Translations under genes and position numbers: made by a program | Shown: in pieces, positions 10,300 through 21,084 of the stretch | Layout of the letters: every line of letters starts with the position of its first letter | How positions within the stretch are numbered: position 1 is the stretch's first letter | Assembly: GCA_963682025.1 (NCBI GenBank) | Contig: OY821520.1 | Coordinates: 132,055,937-132,119,936 of the forward strand | Length of the DNA stretch: 64,000 nucleotides | Direction of reading: 5' to 3' | From: Cordilura impudica | Lineage: Eukaryota > Arthropoda > Insecta > Diptera > Scathophagidae | Notes under the pieces: generated by a model | Told to the model about the DNA's origin: nothing | Database searches by the model: none | The model's input: the letters and a program-made list of their open reading frames with translations, nothing else

Positions 10300-12015
10300 A
10301 ATAATAAAATTATATTTTTCCGGCTCTTTGCTCAGTTGTGAATCTCTTTATTTTCCATGTAGTTTTTATATAATCTGAAAAAATAAAAAAATATAGTAAC
10401 GTTAAAAGCTACTGAATTTTTTAATACCATGCTGACTTTTGATCCATTGTAGTAAAACGCCTAAAACGTTTAACCTATGTGGGCATAGGCAAATTGTATG
10501 CCCATTAAAATATTTCGTATTCCTAAATTACTTTGTAAAGAACACAAAAAATGGTACCATTTTTACACTTATGGACCGTTTTTACCCCCTTTAATCCCAA
10601 TTTCCAAAAGTTTTCCTTTCATTTGATGTTTCTATCTCTAGTGGCATCCACATACTGTATTTCATATTTTTGGACTCGTTTGTTTAAAAGATACCAAATG
10701 GAAAATTGTTTCAATTTTTGGCCGTTTTCCTGCCCTAAACGTTAAAATTAGCAACAAAATCATTCTTGACTGATATATATTAATATGTTGAGAAGGTGCA
10801 GAGAGATACATTTTTACACTTTTGGGCCGTTTTCCCCATTAAATTGTTGAATTTCGAAAAATTACTCCTGAGCCAATGTTTGTTTCTCGCAAATTTCATA
10901 TTCTTCCTAGATTCATTTATTATTATTTTCTCACTTTTTGACCAAAGACAGGGGACCTACAATCCAAATTCCAAGTTCCTGTGTTGAAGGGTTTGAGCTG
11001 GGCGATGACGAATCAGTTACGCAACTCTTCTATATATGTACGTTTTCTAGAGAAAAGGCACTTTTCAACGAAATATATCCTAAAATATTGTAATGTTAAC
11101 AAAATTTATATTTTCATAATAATAATTTAATTTTAAATTTCATCAAAATATGAAAACCAAGGTAACTTTGTTTCGCTTTAAGCCATTATTTAGTTGTCTG
11201 CTAATCTGTTGTCTTTTGTTCATATTAGAGAGAACTCCACTTTTCCAGACTGTTACGTCAATGATTATGTTATAGTCAATTCGTAGAATACACAAATATA
11301 TTACAATAATTACAAAAGAGAAATTACACTAAAAGCAATTTCAATTTAAATCAACACAAATTCCATGAGTCCTTGTAATTAGCTGTCAAGAGCAATAAAT
11401 TATTTTGCCAAACTATCTGCAAATTGTAAAATATACAGATTTAGAATTTCTAAAATAAAAAAATTTCGTATTGCTATAACGCTGCTATATGTTTATCAGA
11501 TATTGTTGGTCAGCAAATGACACGAAATATTCAATTAGTTTTTGGAATGGTAAATGGCAATCGTCAGCTCAAATATATTACATGTATAGTGATTATTTAT
11601 TATTTATTTTGGAATGGAAAATTATATACACGGAAATACATCGAATTAGTTAAAATTTAATTTAATAAATAAATAAAAAAAATTTAACGAAACGAAAGGA
11701 AAAATTTTTATACTTATAGTGTTAATGGCAGACGCAATTAGTGGACAGTGGTGTACAAATTATTTGTGTATTTAACTCGTTTTAATTTTTACTGTCGAAA
11801 AAATTTAAATTAAATTCTTTTAACTTTAAATCAACTACGGGTGAAAAAGGAATCTTATTCAGTGGAATTATGTTAAAATAAAAATTAATTTTGAAAAATT
11901 AATATCTGTTTTTTGATTGCTGTTAGTTCAAGTTTCTGAGTTGTTAGAAATAAAATAGTTTTTCTTCCAACCCATTCAGATATATTTATTTTCATTTGCA
12001 ATTTCCAGAAATGTT
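10300..12015. other. AT-rich region with a weak ~245-bp duplication
   Basis: No gene recognised. Two stretches near 10546-10700 and 10790-10960 share CATTTTTACACTT(A/T)TGG, GxCCGTTTT and similar following sequence, suggesting an old tandem duplication. A short translation near 11000-11090 (DDESVTQLFYICTFSREK) vaguely resembles the Cys/His-poor end of a LINE protein, but it is too short to call. Confidence 0.35.
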
Positions 12016-12019
12016 CAGC

Positions 12020-13255
12020 ATATTATATATAAAGGGTCTGCCATCTAACGTTTTTTTTTTCAACTAGTGCTTATTTCGGGAATGGTAACACTTAGCTCAT
12101 GTTTGATTTGACAGATAATTAGTTTTATCCTTTCGCTGAATGAATATGGTTGTGTATACGCTTGAACAACGCTGGGAAATATTGCGACATTACTTTGGTA
12201 ATGTTGCAGAATGTGTGCGAAAATTGCGTACGGATTTTGGAAGAAGATAAGTACCGTCAGCTCCGTATGTTCGTTATCTTGTGAAAAAAGTGAAAGAAAC
12301 TGACATCCTCATCGACAAACCAAAGCGTGAAAAGCCAAAAACAGTGCGTACACCCGAGAATATTGCTGCTGTGGCAGAAAGTGTTCGTGAAGCGCCATCA
12401 ATATCAATTCACCGTCGTTCTCAAGAATTGAACATTTCGGAGGCATCATTGAGACGAATTTTGCATAAAGACCTTGGTATGACGTCATACAAAGTCCAAT
12501 TGTTTCAGGAGTTGAAGCCAACTGACCATCCAATGCGTTTTCGCTTCGCTAAGTGGGCCTGCGATCGACTTACAGAAGATGCCGATTTTGCCAAAAAAAT
12601 CATATTTTCAGATGAAGTTCATTTTGATCTTGGCGGGTATGTAAACCAGCAAAATTGTCGCATTTGGGGCACAGAAAACCCGCACGCATACATTGAAAAG
12701 CCGAGACACCCAAAACGAGTCACTGTTTGGTGCGGATTTTGGTCCAGAGGCATAATGGACCATTTTTCTTCGAAAATGAGCAAGGAGTGGCCGTTACAGT
12801 CAGTGGCGATCGTTTTCGGGCCATGTTGAACGAATAATTGTTCACAAAAATTGAAGAAGAGGATATTGGCAACATTTGGTTTCAACAGAACGGCGCTACG
12901 TGCCACACAGCCGAAGCTACACTCGATGTTTTGCGCCCTATTTTGAAGATCGCATTATCAGCCGCAGAGCTGATGTCGTTTGGCCACCTCGGAGCTGCGA
13001 TTTGACACCCTTGGACTATTATTTTTGGGGTGCCCTCAAAGAGGAGTGTTACGCCAACAAGCCAGAGACAACTGACGCTTTAAAGGACAATATTCGTTAA
13101 GCCATTGGTGAAATACAGCTGCACGCATTCGATAATGTGTTTAAAAATTGGACCGATCGTGTAGGCTACTGCATGGCCAGCCGACGCAGCCATTTGAATG
13201 AAATTATTTTCCATTATTAACCGGAAGGATTGTACTTTCAAATAAAAAAAGAAAT
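12020..13255 (+). pseudogene. mariner/IS630-type transposase, nearly full length but broken
   Basis: A start at 12140 gives MNMVVYTLEQRW and an HTH region, then PSAPYVRYLVKKVKE, KTVRTPENIAAVAESV, RRSQELNISEASLRRILHKD, then the catalytic domain: FSDEVHFDLGGYVNQQNCRI, WGTENPH, KRVTVWCGFW, FFFENEQG, QQNGATCHTAE and WPPRSCDLTPLDYYFWG, ending SRRSHLNEIIFHY near 13218. Lesions seen: an in-frame stop near 12250, a frameshift near 12765, a stop near 12837 (NE-stop), a frameshift near 12940, and a stop near 13100. The second catalytic aspartate (QDGA in relatives) is asparagine here. The left end GGGTCTGCCATCTAACG (from 12031) could be a TIR; no matching right end was found. Confidence 0.85.
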
Positions 13256-13466
13256 TTGAGATAATAGGATGAAATTTGCACCAAATTTTTTTTTGCAAAA
13301 TCAAAAATTTTTTGACTTCTTTTTCGAAAAAGGAATTTTTTTTTGCTCAAAAGAAAGCTTAGGTTTTTTCCTTTAAGAATTTTTTGGTCGCTAAATGGGA
13401 TGCCGGGATATCTATCAAAAAAATGTTTGTAGCTCAAGACAACGGTTTTTCAATTTGTAGCATATG
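13256..13466 (+). repeat. Truncated fragment of element S end repeat
   Basis: It matches the terminal repeat of element S (35612-36210), with an internal deletion: GATGAAATTTGCACCA joins directly to a poly-T/TTTGC stretch, then AAGAAAGCTTAGG, TATCTATCAAAA and CAAGACAACGGTTTTTCAAT. It lies between the mariner pseudogene and MITE copy B, which may explain the missing right end of the former. Confidence 0.7.
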
Positions 13467-14661
13467 CACTAGGACGGGTCGATTTGTAGGGAGGCAAAAA
13501 AATCGCTTAAGTGACAAGAAAAATAATATCCTAGGGATCAAAATAAGAAACTTTGCCCATGGAACCGTACCTCTATAACGAATACTGATTTACCGACTTT
13601 TGACCTGTCTATCTGTCTGCCATGTGGCAACCCCATTCCCCCTCATGCGATTGATCTGAAACTTGGCCCATGGTCTTGTTGTGACTACATATTAATTTTG
13701 GGGTAGTCACGCAGAGCCACGCATAGTCACGGAGTGATCTAAAAGTTATTTACCCTCATCCAATCGATCTTTTTTAATAACATAACACAGTCAAGGCGTA
13801 TGATTATTATTTACTAACAGAGTAGAAGTTACGTATACGTTTGAGTGTTAATTTTAATATTAAATCAAACATAGTCAGCCCAATTTTAACGGCCTGTACG
13901 CAGCTTGCTAAGGAATCAACAACTTCATATAAAAAAACACTTCAGAAATGATTAGGGAATTTTTCTGTCAAAAAATTTCTGTTGATAGTCCGCAGCTTTT
14001 TAAAAAAGTAGTATTGTTTTTACTACTTTTTTTTTGACGTAAATGAAGTTAGGCAACCCAGGCTTTGAGCAGGAATATCAAATTTTTCGTTCTTTCTGAA
14101 AGGAATTTTGACAGGAGAGGTAAGCATAAACAAAATGTAATATGCTAAAAAAAATAAAAGTTATTTTTCAGTTGCAAACCTGGGAAAAAAACGAACAAAA
14201 TTCGGCAAAAAAAAAACAAGAAGCGGATGGGTAATTTTGATACTGAGCTTAAAAAGCGTTTAGCAGGCCAAATAAAGCAGAACCGAAGAATTGATTTGTT
14301 TTCAATTTCACAATTCTTAATAATTGACAGAAAACAGCTGATTTCTAGCGTTGCACTGAAAGGTCCTTTTGTGTTTTTTTTTCTTTAAGAAATATATGAA
14401 AATTTTCTGTTAAGATTCCTTAACAAGCTGCGTACAGCTCTTAAACAAAAAATGGTGAGTGGGGTTGCTTATACATACATTTGGACTCGATTGGGGCACT
14501 CTAAATGGGGCAAAGTGAGACAGACAGACAGCCAAGTCAAAAGTCGGGACATCAGAATTCGTTTTAGAGGTATGGTTCATCGGGCAAGGTTTTTTATATT
14601 GATCCCTAGAATACGATTTTCCTTGTCACTTGGACGATTTTTAAATCGACCCGTCCTAATG
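13467..14661. mobile_element. Long-TIR MITE copy B, interrupted by a nested MITE
   Basis: Ends are CACTAGGACGGGTCGATTT (left) and the complement of CATTAGGACGGGTCGATTT (right). Internal sequence matches copies A and C in reverse orientation up to about 13889, where a 551-bp insertion begins, and resumes at 14441 with ACAAAAAATGGTGA. Flanking dinucleotides are TG on both sides rather than TA. Confidence 0.8.
13890..14440. mobile_element. Nested MITE with TTAA target duplication
   Basis: TTAA is present on both sides (13886-13889, 14441-14444). Ends are inverted repeats of TGTACGCAGCTTGCTAAGGA (left) and TGTACGCAGCTTGTTAAGGA (right, minus strand), preceded by CGGCC and GAGC. There is no coding sequence. 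TTAA suggests piggyBac-type mobilisation, but the ends lack the usual CCC start, so another TTAA-using superfamily (Kolobok, Sola3) is possible. The empty site is visible in copies A and C. Confidence 0.8.
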
Positions 14662-14735
14662 TGCGTGTGTGTGAGAGCATAGAAAGAAATGAAGTTAATT
14701 GAAACTGTTGAGTAAACTTGGACGCATTTGCAATT
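14650..14735. repeat. GT microsatellite-linked repeat, shared with 22045-22115
   Basis: TGTGTGTGAGAGCATA, AAAGAAATGAAGTTAATT and GAAACTGTxGAGTAA occur in the same order and nearly identical at 22045-22115. Here the segment directly abuts the right end of MITE copy B, so it is likely part of a larger repeat that the MITE hit. Confidence 0.6.
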
Positions 14736-14879
14736 GGACGTGTTGCAATTCTGTCTCGACCAGTGCATGCGTTCTTTAGCAAAATTTTTATGAGCCAGAT
14801 GATTTTTTTCTAATATCAGTGGTTTCTACACAGTAGGATAGCAGCCAATTTCAGCCACCAGTGCTCGTCGGGAAACAGA

Positions 14880-15235
14880 TCGAGCACATGTTTTTAGTTC
14901 TAGATTGTTAATAACCTCATTAGGTAGCATTTCTGGAAATTTTTTTATATTATTTAAAACTTTTCTTGAGGACCGACCACAGATTTTCAATTGGGCTTAT
15001 ATCTGGAGTTTGCGGTGGGATTTCAAGGTATTTTGTATTTTAAGGAATTTTTGTAGCGCTCTGTGGCTGGGATTATTGTCTTGTTGGTATGCGAAATCCC
15101 CAGATATCCTACTTTTTCTGCACTTCGCTTTAAATTTCTCTCTAAGATATTAATATAATCCTCAAAATTCATTATTCTATTTAAAAAAGCAATATCGCCT
15201 ACTCCGCACATTGGGTTGAATGATAATCAAAATGA
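14880..15235 (-). pseudogene. Tc1-type transposase C-terminal relic
   Basis: On the minus strand, across frames, the sequence reads GVGDIAFLNRIMNFEDYINI, LERNLKRSAEKVG, YQQDNNPSHRALQKFL and TPDISPIENLWSVLKK. This is the second half of a Tc1-family transposase: the second catalytic aspartate in QQDNxPxH, and the final acidic residue in SPIENLW. At least two frameshifts separate these blocks. The first catalytic aspartate region lies beyond 15235 and is not recognisable. Its terminal repeats were not found. Dead copy. Confidence 0.75.
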
Positions 15236-15996
15236 GGAACCCTGGCTTCCGTATTAAAAAAAACTTTTATTTTTTACAAATTATTATTAATACATTAAAA
15301 ACTACCATTTAGGAATTTTTTTTTTTAATTAAGCGCTTTTTTGTGTTTGGCAAAAATTACTTTGGTTCACAATGTTCGGTGTAACTTAGGATTTTAAAGA
15401 GACAAATTTATGAATAAAATTGCAGAAAATAGTGTACATAAAGCTTTACGAAAAAAAATAAATAATATATAAATATTATAATAATTTTAGTATCAAGTAT
15501 TAGATTTTTTTTTTAATTTTGCTCTAAACCAACAAAATTTTCAATAATGTAATCACTATTACATCATATTTCACACTCATCATAGTCATCATCACTTTTA
15601 TAGTCATCATCTTCATATTCATCATCATAAACATCTTCTTCACCTGTTGTGTTTTGCTAAATTATAATTTAAGCCCCAAAAGTGCATGCTTCCAAAAAAA
15701 ATTTATGTACTTAAGTTTTTTATGTACTATAGCTTTGCACCAAAATAGCTGCCAAAGAAAAATTTTTAAGCTTTTAGAGCAAAACACTACGCGTTTTACT
15801 TTTTATATTCCTCAAAAGTGCTACTCTATTTATGAATAAAGAAAAAAATGCTTTTTTTGACGGTATATTGAAAATTCTTTAATTTATCAGCAAAAAGGTT
15901 GCTTATTTAAAACTGCATAACATGTTTTAACAAATTGAGATCATATTAGCATAAAGATATATATTTTTTAATTTTCCCAAAACAGAACTAAAACAT
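15236..15996. other. Non-coding stretch with a duplicated acidic-tail relic
   Basis: Mostly AT-rich with no gene. At 15560-15652 the minus strand encodes an Asp/Glu/Tyr-rich run (EEDVYDDEYEDDDYKSDDDY) before a stop. This resembles the acidic tail of the transposase relic at 15997-17964, so it may be a second, older C-terminus of the same family. A 15-bp inverted pair around GTGTTTTGCT (15649 and 15777) could bound a tiny insertion of about 140 bp. Confidence 0.4.
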
Positions 15997-17964
15997 TTAC
16001 TCAGTAATGAAAGAATCGTTATCATCATAGGATTCATCATCATCATTATCAGAATCAATATAGTCCCCGAAAATGTCAACATATTCCTCGCCTTGCTCTT
16101 TTACTTCTATCGGCTCGGTTGCCGTTTCAAACTCTGGGTCTTGAAATAAATATTTTGCACGCCAGCAAATTTCTGCCATGACCGCATCTGGACGGCCCTT
16201 TCCTTTATATCTGAAATAAAAAAAAATATGATTTAGATAATAAGAAAGGAATACAAACAAACTTTGTTACCTGAACTCAACTGGTAAAGCAGTTTGGTGG
16301 AACCGCTCGCCTTGTTCATCGGATTCAGTTGGAAGTTGTTGGCTGAAGAACTCTAAATTGTGGTGAAGAAAATGAATCTTCAAAGACATTCGCACGTCAA
16401 TCACCTCAAATGCGTACAACACAGCGCGCACCAATCGCTTATAGTCGTGAGAACGACGTTTCCCGAGATAGCTTTGTATGACTCTTTTCAAAAGACTCCA
16501 AGCATTTTTTTCGGCGCCGAACAAAATGTCATCGAATCGTTCATCTCTGATGAGTTTCCGAATATCTGGTCCGGTCAGCACACCTAGAAAGGATAATTTT
16601 TTTTAACTGTAAAAAATATGAAAAATTTTTACCTCACCTTCTTTTAATTTGTCAATGCTAATTTTCTCTTGGAAAACTTGATATCTTAAGAAGTCCAAAA
16701 CCTCAAGAGCGTGATCCAGATTCTTCTCCTCATTTTTTTTCCCAACGATTCTCTTTATGAAGCTTTTGACAAGCCCAAGCTTGATATGTAGTAGTGGCAT
16801 TAAAATCTTATCGCGTGGCACCAGCGCATTCTGTACCACATTTATTTCGCCCAGTTTAGCCTCCGCTCTATCTTGCCAAGAATGATTCTTGTATTGATTG
16901 CCTTTGAAGCGCGAATCCCAGTTACAATGAAAACACATGTATTTTGTGTAGCCACCTTGCAAGCCACTCAGCATTGCCACTACTTTGAGGTCACAACAAA
17001 TTCGCCACTTATGGTTGTCGTAGTCGACTGACTTCAATATGTGGTCCATTTGTCCATACGTTTCTCGTGTGTCTAAACTGTACACTATTGGTATACTAGG
17101 CTTTAAATTTAGTTTATGCAGCAAAACAGCTTTTAGGCTTTGTTTTGAGCTGTCTATAAATAACCTCCATTCGACCGAAGCATAAGAAATTTGCATGCAA
17201 TTCATGAGTTCCTTGATGTCTTCACAAAATGCCATTTTTTTTGGAGTTATCAATGGTAAAAAACTGTTGAAGATCTTCTTGGCGTTTTCTGTAACCAGTT
17301 ATCTTCACGTCAGGCATCAAAAGATTTTGTTCCTTTAACAGTTTAGCCAGTTCTTCCGACTTGCGTTGAGACAATTCTAATTTTGCTACGATAAAATCGA
17401 GCCGGGCTTGCGATATCGGAATTGGTCCCCCTTGTGAGAATGATGATCCCGGACTATAGTCAGACGCAGTCTCCGTTTCAACGCCGTCGCAGCTCATGAC
17501 TCCGGCAGCTTGACTTTCAGTGGACACACTTTGCTGAAGTTCAAGTGGGAATGATATGTCTACTGAACGCGCTTTCGGCAACTGAACACTTGGAACCGCA
17601 TGGTACTGAAAATGTTTTGCTTTTCTAGCATTCATGCCCCAAACTGTATTTTTGCAAGCATAGCAATCCTCGAGTTTGTGTGTTCCTTCCCGGATTCGTC
17701 CAAATGACAGGGACATCATAGCGAAGAAACCGCTGCCTTCAATTTTCGTATTCGATGACATCTTTGTAACATACCATACACACTGAATTCGGTGCCCATT
17801 TTTTTCCATTAATGCTTTGTTTATAGCATTTTATGTATGCTTTTTTAAAACCTTTACTGAGACCGCAAGAATTTTTTTTGTATCGTTTGCGGTAGTCTAT
17901 TTTTTTTAATAAATTTTCCACACACATAGCAAAAATAGTTAATGTTTCCTTTGCACTTGTTCAT
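15997..17964 (-). pseudogene. Transposase of the CACTG long-TIR family (CMC/Chapaev3-like?), diverged copy
   Basis: From ATG at 17964: a zinc-binding-like start (CKGNINYFCYVCGKF, later CMVCY and DCYAC), a linker with VPSVQLP, the YRKR box (ITGYRKRQEDLQQFF), WRLFIDSSKQSLKAVLLHKL, a CDLKVVAMLSGLQGGYTKY block, CFHCNWDSRF, PLLHIKLGLVKSF, TGPDIRKLI, a SDEQGERFHQTALP block and an Asp-rich tail. Two GT-AG introns fit well: 16584-16637 (54 bp) and 16211-16270 (60 bp). Frameshifts occur near 17900, 17740 and 17236, two of them at A8 runs. Copies B and C share every block. Likely catalytic acids are in CDLK, NWDS and DEQGE (inference). No TIRs recognised here. Confidence 0.75.
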
Positions 17965-19227
17965 ATAAAATCTATTTATGTGAATTTTGGTTGCAAAAAA
18001 GTTGTTCGATTAAAAATTTGTTTGTTTTTATTTTTTTTATTTTGATTCAAACACTTGGTTTCTTTCTTTCACGTGTTAACTTCGAAACGATAAGATATAG
18101 AGAAGTGAGAATTGATCAAAACAAAGCTTTGCTATCAGATAAGCCATTTATATAACCTCACTGCAAAGCTTCTGAGTTTTGTTCTCAAAAACTTTGCTTG
18201 TGCAATTGATTTTTAATTTTTGCAAAATTAATTTTTTATTTCTTTCTCTGATTCAGAAAATGGTAACAATAAAAAAAAATTGGATGACAAATTCAGGTTC
18301 AGATTTCAGCTCATCATATCTTCTACAAACCTTGACCGATTTTGATAACCTCGGACAATTTAAAAACAGGTTTTTATTGCAAACAACTTTTTGGAAGGAA
18401 CATTTACCGAAATATCACGGCAAGATGGCACAATTGCGGTTTTTATAAAAAGAAACCCGAAAATCCCATATAAACCCATTTTTAGAAATTCGGACCCAAA
18501 CCGGGTAACTATACACAATTTTACCGGTAAATTAAGGTAACTTTCGGCTTTTTCAGCCCAAAATCTATAAAAAAAACGTCCCCAAGCCTTTTGAAATTTG
18601 GAAATAAAGAAAATTAGACACACCCTTATGAAGAAAGAAACCAGAAAAAGGGAATTTTTTTTTGGAAACATGCACTATTGGGGCCTTTTTGTAGCATGTA
18701 AAAGTGTTCAGATTGTAAAGCGTTGTTAAGAAGAGTTAATTGGAGTTTGAAGAGCTTCATTTTTTAAGAAGAGAGTATGCAAAAAATCCTGATTTTTTAA
18801 AAGTAAAAAAATACGCTTTTTCAAAAGAGTTTTTTAAGAAAAACTTCCTGAAAACATGATATTTTTGAAAACCTTTGAAAACAAAAATTGTTCGCCAGAC
18901 TGTGAGCTACAACTTTGGCGAAGACAGTTTATAGCTATCACCAAAATTGAATGAGTTGTTTGCCCAATTCTAATGACACCTTTTTTGGTGGTCACACCCA
19001 ATTTCAAAAACTTTGAGGGTCCAAAAAACTTAGACAAACGCAGCTAGGAATTTACTCAATTTGGGTAGCACTATCGATTCCGCATAGTGTAGTTTTGTTG
19101 TTTATTTTTTACTGTTGCACTGTGTTATTGATGAATTTTTTTCTTACAACTTTTTTTGGCGGTAAGTAATGGATCTAAACTAAGTAGAAACCTATTAAAT
19201 ATGTCTTCATTTGACTTCTCCGGACTG
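17965..19227. other. No recognisable gene
   Basis: AT-rich. Segments near 18450-18680 and 18830-19060 look like decayed repeats (blocks of GGxTTTTTAxAAAA), but I could not tie them to a family or find a second copy in the window. Confidence 0.4.
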
Positions 19228-19640
19228 CATTTACACGCGTAGTACTCTATAATTTTTAATGTCTTTGTTTGGCAATAATACATGTGATACAATTTCTGGT
19301 CCATGAACTAAGAATTTATGTAATGTGGGAGATATATAAAACCACTGGTAGAGCTTAAAGAAATGTCTGGTCGTATTGCGAGTATAGTTTCTAAACTTTT
19401 CAACTCGGATCTCATGCCCACGGGATACTAAAATAAGTATCACATGTATTCGTTCTATCAATTCTTTGTCCACTTTTGTAATTTGTGCAGAAACAAAAAC
19501 GTTCTGAAATAATCATCTACCAGTGTTTTCATCATTAGACTTTAAAAAGCCTTGCTTCGGTGGGTCAACGCTCTATGCAGTTTTCTCCCTAAACTCTTTC
19601 TGAATCCATAATTTTGTAGCTGAAATAATTTTCTTATCAT
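19228..19640 (-). pseudogene. Transib transposase fragment (fourth Transib in the window)
   Basis: Minus-strand reading gives KEFREKTALSVDxPKQGF, KSNDENTG, VDKELIERIHVILILVSRGH, then FYISPTLHKFLVHGPEIVSH and VLLP. The order matches the C-terminal half of the other Transib proteins here (GLxxDQxKxGxGxxNDGNTARRFF, a helical block, WYxMPSTVHKxLxHG, LPIG). The paired histidines of LHKFLVHG, equivalent to a zinc-binding pair in RAG1, are retained. The catalytic glutamate region after LPIG is missing. There is a frameshift near 19480. No CACAGTG end could be assigned, so this is an isolated relic. Confidence 0.7.
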
Positions 19641-19937
19641 TATCTGACCCATTTTCCTTTAAAAATCATTAAAAATAATATAAAAACTATTTAATATCTC
19701 TAGATCCTATGTATTATTTCTTGCAATATCTATATGTAAAGATAAGATCTCATATGTAAATATCAAAATTTGTTTAAATATGTAAATAAAGGAAGAATAT
19801 TTAATTGAAATTATCATTATCTGATCTAGCCTGTCATTAGAAATTTTTATGATCGGTGAAGAAGACAATCAAAAAATAGTATCCATCCACGAAGTATAGA
19901 TAAACTAAACTGCAGAGGTTCTACATTTAATTCTTTA

Positions 19938-20304
19938 CTAGCAGATTCCAGCGCTCGAAATTCGAATGCAATTTCTGGGCAGCTTTATTTTTCAACTTAG
20001 CTAATTCACAAACCAACACTTTTATGGTTTATTATTATTGTGAATGAAGTTAACAAAGTCATTAACAAACAAATTAACAAATTTAGTAAAACGCATATAG
20101 CATATGTATAATTTTTTCTATATGCTAGTAGCAATTTTAAATGCAATTTACGCATAATAAAGGAAAAAATTAAAAAATCTGTAAATCTGCAAAACGGCTA
20201 AAAAGAAATACCTTTCAAATAATATACGTTTGGCCAAAATCGGGATAAAACGGTAGAACAAAACATCGGTCACAAGAAATCGCCTAGCCTATTAATGTTA
20301 CAGA
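19938..20304 (-). mobile_element. Non-autonomous Helitron, copy 1
   Basis: Read on the minus strand it starts TCTGTAACATTAATAGGC after an A and ends with CTAG before T. Just inside that end is a hairpin built on TTCGAATTTCGAGCGC-like sequence. TC start, 3' hairpin, CTRR-type end and A/T target are the Helitron pattern. Internal marks are GGCGATTTCTTGTGACC and CCGTTTTxTCCCGATTTTGG. Other copies: 32527-35425 (split), 41774-42057, 56304-56680. Confidence 0.75.
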
Positions 20305-20394
20305 TAAATCATTCTATCAACTGAATTAAAAGTTTTGCTTGTTGCATCACAAACGTAACACTTTTGTGTAGATGTTGTATCCGTTATAGCTTTA

Positions 20395-21077
20395 CATTAG
20401 GGCGGGTCAATTTAAAAATCGCCCAAGTGACAAGGACAATCGTATTCTAGGGATCAAAATAAGAAACTTTACCCGAGGAACAATTACCTCTAAAACGAAT
20501 TCTAATGTCCCGACTTTTTACCTGTCTGTCTGTCTGTCTCACTTTGACCCATTTAGAGTGCCCCAATCGAGTCCAAATGTTTGATCGATCCCCACTAACT
20601 TTGCAGGACCAGCCCGCCCATGCCAGTGGCACACCCCCCTGGAACGTTTAAAAAAATCACCATTTTTTGTTTAGAATTCGGCTGACTATGTTTGATTTAA
20701 TATTAAAATTAACACTCAAACGTATACGTATCTTCTACTCTGCTAATAAATAATAATCATACGCCTGAACTATGTTATGTTATTCAAAATGGTCGATCGG
20801 ATGGGGGTAAATAACTTTTAGATCACTCAGTGACTATGCGTGACTCTGCATAACTGCCCCAAAATTAATCTGTAGTCACAACAAAACTATGGGCCAAATT
20901 TCAGATCAATTACATGAGGGGCAATGGAGTTGCCCCATGGCAGACAGACATACAGGTCAAAGGTCGGGACATCAGATTTCGTTTTAGAGGTATGGTTCTT
21001 TGGGCAAAGTTTCTTATTTTGATCCCTTGAATACGATTTACCTTGTCACTTAGCGATTTTTTTGCCTCCCTACAAAA
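20395..21077. mobile_element. Long-TIR MITE, copy C
   Basis: It starts CATTAGGGCGGGTCAATTT after TA (20393-20394). The first ~130 bp recur inverted at the right (about 20940-21077). The outermost ~20 bp of the right end are missing, the sequence stopping after TGCCTCCCTACAAA. The middle matches copy A closely, including CGTATACGTATCTTCTACTC. Confidence 0.8.
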
Positions 21078-21084
21078 CTTTACA

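Noticed and set aside
10990..11090. LINE-like or RNase-H-like tail (DDESVTQLFYICTFSREK)
   Set aside because: Too short, and the zinc-knuckle residues expected in such tails are absent.
19105..19118. CACTGTG near the Transib fragment, as a possible Transib end
   Set aside because: Its orientation would place the transposase fragment outside the element, and no A-rich box or target duplication is present.
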